Assembly: GCF_001412595.2 (NCBI RefSeq)
Contig: NZ_CP012640.2
Location: 4,650,001 to 4,714,000, forward strand
DNA length: 64,000 nt
Direction of reading: 5' to 3'
DNA from: Massilia sp. WG5
Lineage (GTDB): Bacteria > Pseudomonadota > Gammaproteobacteria > Burkholderiales > Burkholderiaceae_D
The notes under the pieces were generated by a model that was not told the origin of the DNA, ran no database searches, and saw nothing but the letters and a program-made list of their open reading frames with translations. Made by a program: the position numbers and the translations under genes. Positions 18,038 through 27,420 of the stretch are shown here, piece by piece. Position 1 is the first letter of the stretch; each line of letters begins with the position of its first letter.

Positions 18038-20938
18038 TCAGAAGCGATAGGTCAGGTTGGCGTACACGAAGCGGCCGTAGGAGTCGTACACCTGCGGGAA
18101 GGTGTTGCCGTTGCCGAAGGTGCCGGTCACCGAGCTCGACGAAGCGATCGGCGGATCCTTGTCGAACAGGTTGTTGATGCCGAAGCTCACGGCCAGCTTG
18201 CGGCCGATGCGGTAGGTGCCGTTCAGGTCGATGTAGCTGCGCGAGGCCAGGTAGGCGTCACGCTGGGTATCGAGTTCGCCTGCCAGCTGCGTATTGCTGT
18301 CCAGCATGTCGTTCTTCATGCGGTCGATGTAGCGCCAGGTGAGCGACAGGTCCAGGTTGTACGGGCTGGTCCAGGTCGTGCGGAACTTGTGACGCCATTT
18401 CGGGGTCGGGGTGCCGCAGGTCGCGCCGTACAGGCCGGTGCAGTCATAGCTGCCATTGCCCGGCAGGTTCTCGACTTCGTAGCTGTGCACGTAAGTGCCG
18501 TTCAGGGTGAAGTCCAGGCCGCCCAGGCCGCCCAGGCGCGCACGGTAGCTGGCGCCGAGGTCGACGCCCGAGGTGCCTTGCGAACCGATGTTGGTGGTGC
18601 CGGCTTCGACGTAGCCGCCCGGGGTCAGCCACAGCGAGCCGAGCTGGTCGCGATGGACCAGTCCGCAGTACAGCGGGTTGCCGGTGGTCAGGCACTGGGT
18701 GAACACGCTCTGGGCGTTGACCGCCTGGATCGCGTCCTTGATCTTCAGCTTGAACGCGTCCACGGTGATGGTCAGGTTCTTGACCGGATCGATCACCAGG
18801 CCGACGGTGTAGGTGTTGGCGGTTTCCGGCTTGACGTTCGGATTGCCGCCGGTACGGCCGTTGTACTGGTTGGTCGAGTTCTCGGTCAGCTTGCCGTACT
18901 GGGCAGCGGATACGCCGGTGAAGGCGCACTGCGCCGCGGTGGCCTTCGGGGTGTCGCCTTCGCACGGGTCGTCGTTCGGACCGGCCAGTACCACGGCTTG
19001 CGGGGTGAACAGCTCATAGATGTTCGGTGCGCGCACCGCACGCTGGACCGAGCCGCGCACGCGGACCATGTCGACCGGCTGCCAGTCGAGACCGAAGCCG
19101 AAGGTGTTGGTCTTGGCGCCGGTGCTGTAGTTCGAACGGCGGTAGGAACCGCTCAGGTCCATGTGCTTGGCGAACGCCATGTTGTCCAGCAGCGGCAGCT
19201 TGAACTCGCCGAAGGCTTCCTTGACGTTGTAGGCGCCGCGCACGGCCGGCGATGCGCCGCCCGCGCCGGACAGGTCGCCGGTCTGGTTTTCATAGTCCGG
19301 CTCGAAGGACAGTTTTTCGACGCGCTGCTCGTAGCCGAAGGACACGCCGGCGCCGCTCTCGGCGGTCGGCAGCTTGAGGCCGTAGCCGGTGAGGTCGGTG
19401 CCGAAGTTCAGGCCGAACACGCTCTGCTGGGTGAAGCCGCCGTTCGAACCGGTGGCGTTCAGGTAGTCCAGCGCGCCCTGGGTCACGCCGCCCTGCTTGA
19501 ACAGGTTGTACGGCACGCAGTTCGGATCCGAACCGTTGACGACCGAGCGGCACACGGCCTTGCCCGAGGCGTCCGCCACCACGTCCAGCGCGTTGGCGAT
19601 CAGGCGGCTCGAGAAGTAGCCGGTCGAACGGTCCTGGTGGTTGACGCGCGCGAACTGGCCGAACACGTCGTAGGTCCAGCCGCCGACTTCGCCCTTGAAG
19701 CCGAGTACTTCGCGGAAGGACGAGTCGGTGATGTTGTTGCTGCGCGGGCCGCCTTCGACGTTACGCTTGCCGACCGAGAAGGTCTTGCTGGTGCCCGGGG
19801 TCAGGCCCAGCGCGGCGCGCCAGGCATCGTTCAGCAGCGGGTTCTCGTAGGCGATGGTGGCCTGCTGGCCGTAGAAGATGCCGCCCGGTGCGATCTGTGC
19901 GTCGGTGGTGTAGTTGTGGAAGCTGAACTCGTTGTACAGGCGCACGTTCGGATTGATATCCAGGTGCATGGTCGAGTTGATGTTGTACTCGTCCGACGGG
20001 CGCTGGAAGAAGTTCAGCGGACCGAAGTTGTAGGCATCGGTGGCCGAGACGTATTTGCGCGGGTTGCCGCTGGCGTCCGGCGTGAACGAGCCGACGCGGG
20101 CGATCGAGGTGCCCGAGCCGGAGCAGGCGAAGCCCGGGTCCGAGGCACCCAGCGAGCAGGCAGAGTAGTCGCGTTGGGATTGCAGCAGGGCGTCGGCGTG
20201 GCGGTGGGCGACGAAGAAGGTGGCGTTACCCTTGTTGTCGGCGAAGTTCGAGCCGGCCAGCAGGCTGAAGTCGTATTTCTTCGCATCGAAGGCGTGGTTG
20301 CCCGGCAGCGGGAAACCCTTCTTGTTCACGACCGCCTGGATTTCGTCGTTGTGCTGCTGGTGGTTGGCGCCGGAGATGTTGGCCTCGACTTCCACGCCTT
20401 CGAAGTTGTCCTTCAGGATGAAGTTGACGACGCCGGCGACCGCGCCCGAGCCGTAGACGGCGCCGGCGCCGCCGGTCAACACGTCCACGCGGCGGATCAG
20501 CTCGCTAGGAATCTGGTTCAGGTCGGCTGCGGTGCTCAGCACGCTGCCCGAGGGCAGGCGCTTGCCGTTGACCAGCACCAGGGTGCGCTGCGCGCCCATG
20601 CCGCGCAGGTCGACGGTGGCGGTGCCGCTGGCGCCGTTCGAGATGGCGGCGCCCTGCGAGGCGAACACCTGGGGCAGGTTGTTCAGCAGGTCTTCGGTAT
20701 TGCGCACGCCGTCGATCTTGATGTCCTTGGCGCTCAGCGTCGTGATCGGGCTGGAACCTTCCGTGTTCAGCGAAGGGATGCGCGAACCCGTCACTTCGAC
20801 GCGCTGCATCGAAGCGGCGGCTGCCGTGTCCTGCGCCGGGGCCGCGCCATCCTGCGCGCCCGCGACGCCTGCGCTCAGCGCCATGCCGCCTGCGAACATC
20901 AAACGGACTGATCGAGATAGTACTTTTTCCGCCATCAT
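18038..20938 (-). CDS. TonB-dependent receptor 3
   Basis: A 966-residue outer-membrane receptor. Signal peptide LMFAGGMALSAGVAGAQ, then VEVTGSRIPSLNTEGSSPITTL, a plug (TATVDLRGMGAQRTLVLVNGKR; VDVLTGGAGAVYGSGAVAGVVNFIL) and a barrel ending ANLTYRF. The start is taken at 20938 because AAAGGA (minus strand) lies 9 bases upstream; an ATG at 20947 would abut that site. The plug motif differs from receptors 1 and 2, so it belongs to another subgroup. The ligand is unknown; an oligopeptide-type ABC transporter starts 470 bases beyond its promoter region, so peptide uptake is conceivable but unproven. Confidence 0.92.
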   Translation of the reverse strand: MMAEKVLSRSVRLMFAGGMALSAGVAGAQDGAAPAQDTAAAASMQRVEVTGSRIPSLNTEGSSPITTLSAKDIKIDGVRNTEDLLNNLPQVFASQGAAISNGASGTATVDLRGMGAQRTLVLVNGKRLPSGSVLSTAADLNQIPSELIRRVDVLTGGAGAVYGSGAVAGVVNFILKDNFEGVEVEANISGANHQQHNDEIQAVVNKKGFPLPGNHAFDAKKYDFSLLAGSNFADNKGNATFFVAHRHADALLQSQRDYSACSLGASDPGFACSGSGTSIARVGSFTPDASGNPRKYVSATDAYNFGPLNFFQRPSDEYNINSTMHLDINPNVRLYNEFSFHNYTTDAQIAPGGIFYGQQATIAYENPLLNDAWRAALGLTPGTSKTFSVGKRNVEGGPRSNNITDSSFREVLGFKGEVGGWTYDVFGQFARVNHQDRSTGYFSSRLIANALDVVADASGKAVCRSVVNGSDPNCVPYNLFKQGGVTQGALDYLNATGSNGGFTQQSVFGLNFGTDLTGYGLKLPTAESGAGVSFGYEQRVEKLSFEPDYENQTGDLSGAGGASPAVRGAYNVKEAFGEFKLPLLDNMAFAKHMDLSGSYRRSNYSTGAKTNTFGFGLDWQPVDMVRVRGSVQRAVRAPNIYELFTPQAVVLAGPNDDPCEGDTPKATAAQCAFTGVSAAQYGKLTENSTNQYNGRTGGNPNVKPETANTYTVGLVIDPVKNLTITVDAFKLKIKDAIQAVNAQSVFTQCLTTGNPLYCGLVHRDQLGSLWLTPGGYVEAGTTNIGSQGTSGVDLGASYRARLGGLGGLDFTLNGTYVHSYEVENLPGNGSYDCTGLYGATCGTPTPKWRHKFRTTWTSPYNLDLSLTWRYIDRMKNDMLDSNTQLAGELDTQRDAYLASRSYIDLNGTYRIGRKLAVSFGINNLFDKDPPIASSSSVTGTFGNGNTFPQVYDSYGRFVYANLTYRF

Positions 20939-21410
20939 TGTTGTCATTCCTTTATGTCTGGCTACGTCCCTCGTGCGGCCGTACCCAGGTAAATTGTTAT
21001 GAGGTGTCGCTACTTTCTTGGGAAAACGAAGCTGTAGCTCTGCAATGGAAGCATTGACATTAAGCAATGTCAATACAAGCGGATTGTTGGTGTATAAATA
21101 CAACGACAAGAGGTTTATTCTGAATAAATGAAAATAAATCGAATAAGTATCTGAATAACTTTGAAAAACGCAAAATAAAATATAGTATTTACAATGTATG
21201 CATGTATACATATCGTTTTCGCCCCGGAAAGAATATTGGTTGGAATACAGCCAGGACTTGCCAAGCCGGGCCTGGCGCTGGCCGGGACTTGTCAAAGCAG
21301 CCGATTCGTGCATGAGGCGGGCGCGGGGCCCGGATCGCATATTTCGCGATGCAAGGGCGGAAAACTGGTCTATAGTCTCGTTTTGCTCCTGAGAATCACC
21401 GGGAATCCCG
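20939..21410. promoter_or_regulatory. Long AT-rich regulatory region between TonB receptor 3 and the ABC transporter operon
   Basis: No gene seen in 470 bases. Signals: an exact inverted repeat ATTGACATT (21053-21061) / AATGTCAAT (21066-21074) with centre AAGC; a 10-bp palindrome ATGTATACAT (21202-21211) overlapping ATGTATGCAT (21194-21203); CTGAATAA twice (about 21120 and 21152). A weak -10 (TATAGT, 21371-21376) precedes the ABC genes. The base composition (21001-21220 is strongly AT-rich) differs sharply from the flanking genes. Confidence 0.5.
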
Positions 21411-22349
21411 ATGTTTGCTTATATACTCCGCCGCCTTTGGCAAATGCTGCCGACCATGGCCGGTGTGGTGCTGCTGGTTTTCTTGCTGTTCAACTGGGTG
21501 GGGGGCGATCCTTCCTACCTGCTGGCGGGGAAGATGGCGGATGCGCAGGCGATCGCCAATATCCGCACCCAGCTCGGGCTGGACCAGCCCTGGTACGTGC
21601 AGCTTGGCATCTTCGTCAGGCAGATCCTGAGCTTTGATTTCGGCAATGCCTGGAGCACGGGCGAACCGGTCTCGCACATCCTCGCGACCCGGCTCGGCCC
21701 CTCGCTGACGGTGCTGGTGCCGCTCACCGTGCTGGAAACGCTGATCGGCATCGCGCTGGCGCTGGCGATCGCGTTCGTCCGCGGCTCGCTGACCGACCGC
21801 CTGGTGATGGTCGCCTGCACGGTCGGGATGTCGATCTCGATCCTGGTCTACATCATCGTGTTCCAGTACGGGCTGGCCTACAAGCTCGGGTTGTTTCCGG
21901 TGCAGGGCTGGGGCGACCGCTTCCTGGAAAACCTGCTGCGCTACGCCACGCTGCCGATCCTGATCGGCCTGACGGTGTCGGTGGCGCCGACCCTGCGCCT
22001 GTTCCGCAGCTTCGTGCTGGACGAGGTGGGCCAGGACTACGTGCGCACCGCGCGCGCCAAGGGCCTGTCCGAGCGCCGCATCGTCTGGGTCCACGTGCTG
22101 CGCAATGCCGCCATCCCGATCATCACCTACGTCATGTCGAACCTGCCGGCGCTGCTGATCGGCGCCTTCCTGCTCGAGCGCTTCTTCGGCATCCCGGGTA
22201 TCGGGCGCGAAGTGATCCTGGCGGTCGAGCGCAGCGACTTCCCGGTGATCAAGGCAATCACGGTCTACGTGGCCGCCGCCACCATGGTATTCAACCTGCT
22301 GGCCGACCTGATGTACCAGGCGGTGGACCCGAGGGTGCAACTGAAATGA
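21411..22349 (+). CDS. Oligopeptide-type ABC transporter permease (DppB/OppB family)
   Basis: 312 residues, inner-membrane permease with six predicted transmembrane segments. It has the cytoplasmic EAA loop (QDYVRTARAKGLSERRIVWVHVLRNA) that docks on the ATPase. The N-terminal MFAYILRRLWQMLPTM is the usual start of DppB/OppB/YejB proteins. It overlaps the next permease by 4 bases (ATGA), so the genes are co-translated. There is no strong ribosome site before the ATG. The usual substrates are di- or oligopeptides, but the substrate cannot be inferred since no binding protein is in the operon. Confidence 0.93.
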   Translation: MFAYILRRLWQMLPTMAGVVLLVFLLFNWVGGDPSYLLAGKMADAQAIANIRTQLGLDQPWYVQLGIFVRQILSFDFGNAWSTGEPVSHILATRLGPSLTVLVPLTVLETLIGIALALAIAFVRGSLTDRLVMVACTVGMSISILVYIIVFQYGLAYKLGLFPVQGWGDRFLENLLRYATLPILIGLTVSVAPTLRLFRSFVLDEVGQDYVRTARAKGLSERRIVWVHVLRNAAIPIITYVMSNLPALLIGAFLLERFFGIPGIGREVILAVERSDFPVIKAITVYVAAATMVFNLLADLMYQAVDPRVQLK

Positions 22350-23353
22350 ATCACGCTGTCTCGCCCGGCCTGTGGGCGCTCGCCTGGCGCCGCCTGCGCG
22401 CCGACCGCATCGCGATGGCCTCGCTGGCGGTGGTCCTGCTGTTCCTGCTGTCGGTGCTGCTGTCCGCCACCGGCCTGGTCGCCGCCGACTGGGAACAGGA
22501 GGTGGCGGTGAACTATGCGCCGCCCAGCTTCGCCGGACCGGATCCGGCGCTGGCGGCGCTGGCCCGGCCATTGCCGCCGGCGCCTCCGAACAGCTTCGAT
22601 CCATTGGCGGCCGACCTTGGCGCCCTGAAGGCGGAGCTGGCGCGGCATGGCCACGCCACGCAGGCCGCGAAGGCCACCACGCTGCCCTTCGGCGCCGACA
22701 AATGGGGGCACGACATCGTCAAGAAAACCATCAAGGGCGGCCAGACCTCGATCGTGGTCGGTCTGGTGGCGGCCCTGGTGGCGGTGGCGCTGGGCACGCT
22801 GTTCGGCGCCGTCTCCGGCTTCTATGGCGGCAAGGTCGACGACCTGTTCAACTGGTTCTACAGCATCTTCACCTCGATCCCGTCGATCCTGATGATCCTG
22901 ACGGTGGCGGCGGTGCTGCAGACCAAGGGCGTGCTGACGATCGTGCTGATCCTGGGCCTGACCGGCTGGACCGGGCCCTATCGCCTGATCCGCGCGGAGT
23001 ACATCAAGCACAAGGCGCGCGAATACGTGATGGCCGCCGACGCCATCGGCGCGTCCGGCTGGCGCCGGATGTTCTCGCACATCCTGCCGAACGTCTCGCA
23101 CGTGGCCCTGGTGCAGATGTCGATCCTGGTGGTCGGCTTCATCAAGGCCGAGGTGATCCTGTCCTTCCTGGGCTTCGGCGTGCCGGTCGGCGTCGTGTCC
23201 TGGGGCAGCATGCTGAACGAAGCGCAGAATGAACTCATCCTCGGCAAGTGGTGGCAGCTGGCGGCCGCCGCCAGCGCGATGGCCCTGCTGGTGACGGCCT
23301 TCTCGCTGTTCGCCGATGCGCTGCGCGATGCGCTCGACCCGAAACTGAAGTGA
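22346..23353 (+). CDS. Oligopeptide-type ABC transporter permease (DppC/OppC family)
   Basis: 335 residues. The first transmembrane segment (MASLAVVLLFLLSVLLSATG) is followed by an unusually long, proline- and alanine-rich periplasmic stretch of about 80 residues before GADKWGHDIVKKTIKGGQTSIVVG, where ordinary DppC proteins have about 40. The EAA loop (AREYVMAADAIGASGWRRMFSHILPN) is intact. It overlaps the upstream permease by 4 bases, and the ATPase gene starts 5 bases after its stop, so this is one operon. The long loop may serve in place of, or contact, an unlinked binding protein; that is speculation. Confidence 0.93.
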   Translation: MNHAVSPGLWALAWRRLRADRIAMASLAVVLLFLLSVLLSATGLVAADWEQEVAVNYAPPSFAGPDPALAALARPLPPAPPNSFDPLAADLGALKAELARHGHATQAAKATTLPFGADKWGHDIVKKTIKGGQTSIVVGLVAALVAVALGTLFGAVSGFYGGKVDDLFNWFYSIFTSIPSILMILTVAAVLQTKGVLTIVLILGLTGWTGPYRLIRAEYIKHKAREYVMAADAIGASGWRRMFSHILPNVSHVALVQMSILVVGFIKAEVILSFLGFGVPVGVVSWGSMLNEAQNELILGKWWQLAAAASAMALLVTAFSLFADALRDALDPKLK

Positions 23354-23358
23354 GTCCC

Positions 23359-25041
23359 ATGAGCGAGCATCTTCTTGAAGTGCGCGACCTGCGCGTTTCC
23401 TTCCGCATCGATAAAAAGAACACTTTCGAAGCCCTGAAGGGCATTTCCTTCAGCCTGCCGAAGAACGCGACCGTGGCCCTGGTGGGCGAATCCGGCAGCG
23501 GCAAGTCGGTCAGCTCGCTGGCGGTGATGGGCCTGCTGCCGCAGGAGACCACCATCCTCCACGAGGGCTCCTCGATCCGCTTCGACGGCCGCGAGCTGCT
23601 CGGCCAGCCGGTCGAGGCCCGGCGCAAGCTGTGCGGCAAGGACATCGCGATGATCTTCCAGGAGCCGATGTCCTCGCTGAACCCGGTGTTCACGGTCGGC
23701 TTCCAGATCGGCGAGGTGCTGCGCCAGCACCTCGGCATGAACCGGCGCCAGGCGCGCGCCCGCAGCCTGGAACTGCTGGAGGAGGTCGGTATCCCCGACC
23801 CGGCCAGCAAGATCGACGCCTACCCGGGCCAGATGTCGGGCGGCCAGCAGCAGCGCGTGATGATCGCGATGGCGATCGCCTGCGAACCGCGGCTCCTGAT
23901 CGCCGACGAGCCGACCACCGCGCTGGACGTGACGATCCAGAAGCAGATCATGGAGCTGATCGGGCGGCTGCAGAAGAAGCACCAGATGGCGGTCCTGTTC
24001 ATCACCCACGACCTCGGGCTGGTGGGAGAAATCGCCGACCGCGTGATCGTGATGCGCCACGGCGAGGTGCGGGAGGAGGGGGCGGCTTCCCAAGTGCTGC
24101 ACGCGCCGGTGGATGCCTATACGCGGGCCCTGCTGCACTGCCGGCCGAAGCTGGACGAGCGGCCGCTGCGGCTGCCGGTGATCGACGATTACCTGAGCGG
24201 GCGGGTCAGCGCGGATGCCGAGCTGCCGCAGCGCTCGCGCGGCTATGCGGCCGATGACGACAGGGTGCTGGTGGTCGAAGGCCTGCAGAAGAGCTTCTGG
24301 CTGCGCGAGGGCCTGTTCGGCAAGCGCGAATTCAAGGCCGTGAAGGATGTGTCGTTTACGCTCCCGCGCGGCAAGACGCTGGGCGTGGTGGGCGAATCCG
24401 GCTCCGGCAAGACCACGGTCGGCCTGACCCTGCTGCGCCTGCACCGCGCCACCGGCGGCAGCGCCATGTTCGACGGCCGCGACCTGCTGGCGATGAGCGA
24501 CCGCGAGTACCAGGCCTATAAACGGCGCATCCAGATCATCTTCCAGAACCCGTATGCCTCGCTGAACCCGCGCTTCACGGTCGGCCAGATCCTGCTGGAG
24601 CCGATGCGCATCCACCGCATCGGCGCCAACGATGCCGAGCGCACCGAGCATGCGCACTATCTGCTGAAGCGCGTCGGGCTGCCGGAGCAGGCCTTTCACC
24701 GCTATCCGCACGAGTTCTCCGGCGGCCAGCGGCAGCGCATCGCGATCGCGCGCTGCCTGACGATGAAGCCGGAGATCCTGGTGTGCGACGAGTCGGTATC
24801 GGCGCTCGACGTCTCGGTGCAGGCCCAGGTGCTGAACCTGCTGCAGGACCTGCAGGACGAGTACAAGATGAGCTACATCTTCATCTCGCACGACCTGTCG
24901 GTGGTGAAGTACATCTCCGACCGCGTGATGGTGATGCACCACGGCAGCGTGGTCGAGACCGCCGATTCGGACGAGCTGTACCGTAACCCGCAGCATCCCT
25001 ACACCCAGGCTTTGCTGGCCGCCATCCCGCGCGGCGCCTGA
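23359..25041 (+). CDS. ABC transporter ATP-binding protein with two fused nucleotide-binding domains
   Basis: 560 residues joining the DppD-like and DppF-like ATPases in one chain, as in YejF and GsiA. Domain 1: Walker A GESGSGKS, signature SGGQQQR, Walker B LLIADEPTTALD. Domain 2: GESGSGKT, SGGQRQR, ILVCDESVSALD. Each ends with the oligopeptide-type C-terminal extension (HAPVDAYTRALL; NPQHPYTQALLAAIP). The start ATG at 23359 follows the permease stop by 5 bases. It powers the two permeases upstream. A substrate-binding protein is not encoded nearby. Confidence 0.95.
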   Translation: MSEHLLEVRDLRVSFRIDKKNTFEALKGISFSLPKNATVALVGESGSGKSVSSLAVMGLLPQETTILHEGSSIRFDGRELLGQPVEARRKLCGKDIAMIFQEPMSSLNPVFTVGFQIGEVLRQHLGMNRRQARARSLELLEEVGIPDPASKIDAYPGQMSGGQQQRVMIAMAIACEPRLLIADEPTTALDVTIQKQIMELIGRLQKKHQMAVLFITHDLGLVGEIADRVIVMRHGEVREEGAASQVLHAPVDAYTRALLHCRPKLDERPLRLPVIDDYLSGRVSADAELPQRSRGYAADDDRVLVVEGLQKSFWLREGLFGKREFKAVKDVSFTLPRGKTLGVVGESGSGKTTVGLTLLRLHRATGGSAMFDGRDLLAMSDREYQAYKRRIQIIFQNPYASLNPRFTVGQILLEPMRIHRIGANDAERTEHAHYLLKRVGLPEQAFHRYPHEFSGGQRQRIAIARCLTMKPEILVCDESVSALDVSVQAQVLNLLQDLQDEYKMSYIFISHDLSVVKYISDRVMVMHHGSVVETADSDELYRNPQHPYTQALLAAIPRGA

Positions 25042-25053
25042 GCATTCGGGGTC

Positions 25054-25166
25054 AATTCGGGATCAGAGCACTTTTTCGGGCAAGCTCGAATGAGGATTTG
25101 TTGGCTGATCTTCCTGTCAAATCGGTCGATTTGGCGCGAATGCGAAATGTGCTCTGGCTCCGAATT
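25054..25166. repeat. MITE/REPIN-like element with imperfect terminal inverted repeats
   Basis: The left end AATTCGGGATCAGAGCAC (25054-25071) is nearly the reverse complement of the right end GTGCTCTGGCTCCGAATT (25149-25166). The interior holds a smaller exact palindrome (CAAATCG / CGATTTG near 25119-25134). There is no coding sequence. GGGTCAGAGC-type ends are familiar from REP elements mobilised by RAYT transposases, so a non-autonomous repeat is likely; copy number needs the genome. Confidence 0.5.
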
Positions 25167-25267
25167 TTCCGTCCAGTGCGTCCAGCAGAACAGGGACGGG
25201 CGCACCGGGCAAGACCCGCGGGCCGGAGCCGCAACAGGAGGCCTGGCTTCTCAGTTAATATGAGAGC

Positions 25268-26221
25268 ATGGCCCAGTTCTCCCACCTGATACACACCTAT
25301 GGCGTGCTGATCGTGTTCGGCACCGTGCTGCTCGAACAGATCGGCCTGCCGATTCCCGCCTTTCCGGTGCTGATCATCGCCGGCGCGCTGGCGGTCGACC
25401 AGAACGCCAACTGGCCGCTGTACCTGGCGGCCAGCGTCGTGGCCTGCCTGATCAGCGATTATTTCTGGTTCCGCGCCGGCCGCCACTACGGCAAGCGCAT
25501 CCTGCGCCTGCTGTGCCGGATTTCGCTGTCGCCGGATTCCTGCGTCAGCCAGACCGAAGACAACTTCAGCCGCTGGGGCGCCAAATCCCTGGTGGTCGCC
25601 AAGTTCATTCCCGGCTTCAATACCATCGCGCCGCCGCTGGCAGGGGCAATGGGCACCACCACCCAGCGCTTCGTCTGGCTGTCGATGGCGGGCGGCCTGC
25701 TGTGGAGCGGGGTCGGCATGGGCCTGGGCGCCTGGTTCCACGGCAGCGTCGACGAGGTCATCGGCTGGTTCGAGACCCTCGGCAGCACCGCGCTGATGGT
25801 GGTCGGCGCCTTGCTGGCCCTGTTCGTCCTGCTCAAGTACATCGAGCGCCGCCGCAACCTCGGCGCCACCATGCTGCCGCGCATCGACATCGACGAATTC
25901 AAGGCCCTGCTCGAGGCCGGCCACGATCCCCTGATCGTCGATGCCCGCAGCCTCACCGCGCGCCAGATGGAAGCCGGCATCCCCGGCGCCCTGGTGTATG
26001 GCGACACGCCGCCGGAACGCCTGATGGCCAGCCTCGACCGCGAGCGCCACATCGTGGTGTATTGCAGCTGCCCGAACGACGTCACCGCAGCCCAGGTCGC
26101 GCAGGCCTTCATCGCCAAGGGCTTCCACCGCGCGCGCCCCTTGCGCGGTGGCCTCGACGCCTGGAACACGGATGGCGCCGCCAGCCAGGCCGATGCCGGA
26201 TTGCGTCCGAAAATCGGCTGA
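25268..26221 (+). CDS. DedA-family membrane protein fused to a rhodanese domain
   Basis: 317 residues. Residues 1-200 are a DedA/VTT membrane domain with several transmembrane helices (GVLIVFGTVLLEQIGLPIPAFPVLIIAGAL; KFIPGFNTIAPPLAGAMG). Some DedA proteins flip polyprenyl or phospholipids and support proton-motive force. Residues 210-310 form a rhodanese (sulfurtransferase) domain with the active-site loop CSCPNDV, Cys266 being the likely sulfur carrier, on the cytoplasmic side. The fusion occurs in other Proteobacteria; its joint function is unknown. It is transcribed alone, with a 226-base upstream gap that contains the repeat at 25054-25166. Confidence 0.9.
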   Translation: MAQFSHLIHTYGVLIVFGTVLLEQIGLPIPAFPVLIIAGALAVDQNANWPLYLAASVVACLISDYFWFRAGRHYGKRILRLLCRISLSPDSCVSQTEDNFSRWGAKSLVVAKFIPGFNTIAPPLAGAMGTTTQRFVWLSMAGGLLWSGVGMGLGAWFHGSVDEVIGWFETLGSTALMVVGALLALFVLLKYIERRRNLGATMLPRIDIDEFKALLEAGHDPLIVDARSLTARQMEAGIPGALVYGDTPPERLMASLDRERHIVVYCSCPNDVTAAQVAQAFIAKGFHRARPLRGGLDAWNTDGAASQADAGLRPKIG

Positions 26222-26299
26222 TTTGGTAGCTCGACTACTCATGAGCGATGGCAATTTTTTGAGAGATTCCTAGCGAAACAACGGGTCGTGTACCTAAAC

Positions 26300-26305
26300 T
26301 ACAAT
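26300..26305 (+). promoter_or_regulatory. Possible -10 element for glk
   Basis: TACAAT at 26300-26305, about 60 bases before the glk ATG. No good -35 is present (AACAAC at the 17-bp position), so this is tentative. Confidence 0.25.
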
Positions 26306-26367
26306 AAACGCTTGCGCTGAAGCCAAGAAATCCTTAAGCTTCTGGAATCTGTTTCCGATCGCTTGCC

Positions 26368-27420
26368 ATGACCGCTGCACCTGCAACCACCGCTCTCCAG
26401 CCGACTTCCGCCCCTCTGCATGCGTCTCCGGCGCATGCCAGTCCGCGTCTGCTCGCCGACATCGGCGGCACCAACGCACGCTTCGCGCTGGAAACCGGGC
26501 CGGGCCGCATCGCCCACATCGAAGTGCTGGCCTGCGCCGGCTATCCGACGCTGGCCGACGCCCTGCGGGCCTACCTGGCGCTCCCCGGCGTGGCCGAGAC
26601 GGTCGCCGGCGCCGGCGCGGTGCGCCACGCGGCGATCGCGATCGCCAACCCGGTGATGGGCGACATGGTCCGCATGACCAATCACCACTGGCAGTTCTCG
26701 ATCGAAGCCCTGCGCCGCGAGTGCGGCTTCGATACCTTTGTCGTGGTCAACGATTTCGAGGCGCTGGCGATGGCGCTGCCCTGGCTGGCGGACAGCGACA
26801 AGCGCCAGGTCGGCGGCGGCGCGGTCGACGCGGGTGCGCCGATCGGCCTGCTGGGCGCCGGCACCGGCCTCGGCGTGTCGGGCCTGATCCCGGCGCCGGA
26901 CGGCAAGGGCTGGACCGCGCTGCGCAGCGAAGGCGGCCATGTGACGTTTTCGCCGGCCAACGAGACCGAAGTCGCGATCCTGCAGTACGCCTGGCGCGAA
27001 TTCGCGCACGTCTCGGCCGAGCGCCTGCTGTCCGGCGCCGGCGTCGAGCTGATCTACCGCGCGCTGGCGCATCACCGCGGCGTCGCTGTCGAAGCGCTCG
27101 ATGCGCCGGAGATTTCGCGCCGCGCCCTGGCCGACGAATGCGCGCTCTGCATTGACGTCGTCGAGGCCTTCTGCGGCATGCTGGGCACGGTGGCCGGCAA
27201 CCTGGCCGTCACCCTTGGCGCCCAGGGCGGCGTGTACATCGGCGGCGGCATCGTGCCGCGCCTGGGGGAGCGCTTCGAGCGTTCGTGCTTCCGCCGCCGC
27301 TTCGAGCAGAAAGGCCGGTTCGAGGCCTATCTGGCGGCGGTCCCGACCTATGTGATCACGGCCGAGTACCCGGCCTTCCTGGGCGTTTCCGCGATCCTGA
27401 CCGAGCGCCTCGGCGCTTGA
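26368..27420 (+). CDS. glk: Glucokinase
   Basis: Phosphorylates glucose to glucose 6-phosphate with ATP. 350 residues; the proteobacterial Glk family (ROK-related fold) is about 320, and the extra length is an N-terminal Ala/Pro/Ser-rich stretch of about 26 residues before [14 protein letters not shown]. The ATP/glucose motifs [30 protein letters not shown] and GGGIVPRL are present. If translation instead began internally the protein would have normal length, but no other ATG precedes LLADIGG. No clear ribosome-binding site. Single gene with a short upstream gap. Confidence 0.93.
   Translation: MTAAPATTALQPTSAPLHASPAHASPRLLADIGGTNARFALETGPGRIAHIEVLACAGYPTLADALRAYLALPGVAETVAGAGAVRHAAIAIANPVMGDMVRMTNHHWQFSIEALRRECGFDTFVVVNDFEALAMALPWLADSDKRQVGGGAVDAGAPIGLLGAGTGLGVSGLIPAPDGKGWTALRSEGGHVTFSPANETEVAILQYAWREFAHVSAERLLSGAGVELIYRALAHHRGVAVEALDAPEISRRALADECALCIDVVEAFCGMLGTVAGNLAVTLGAQGGVYIGGGIVPRLGERFERSCFRRRFEQKGRFEAYLAAVPTYVITAEYPAFLGVSAILTERLGA

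Noticed and set aside
10207..20911. Long plus-strand open frames at 10207-12195, 14042-16441 and 17768-20911
   Set aside because: Each is antisense to a TonB receptor with signal peptide, plug and barrel; the plus-strand products are His/Gly/Val-rich shadows.
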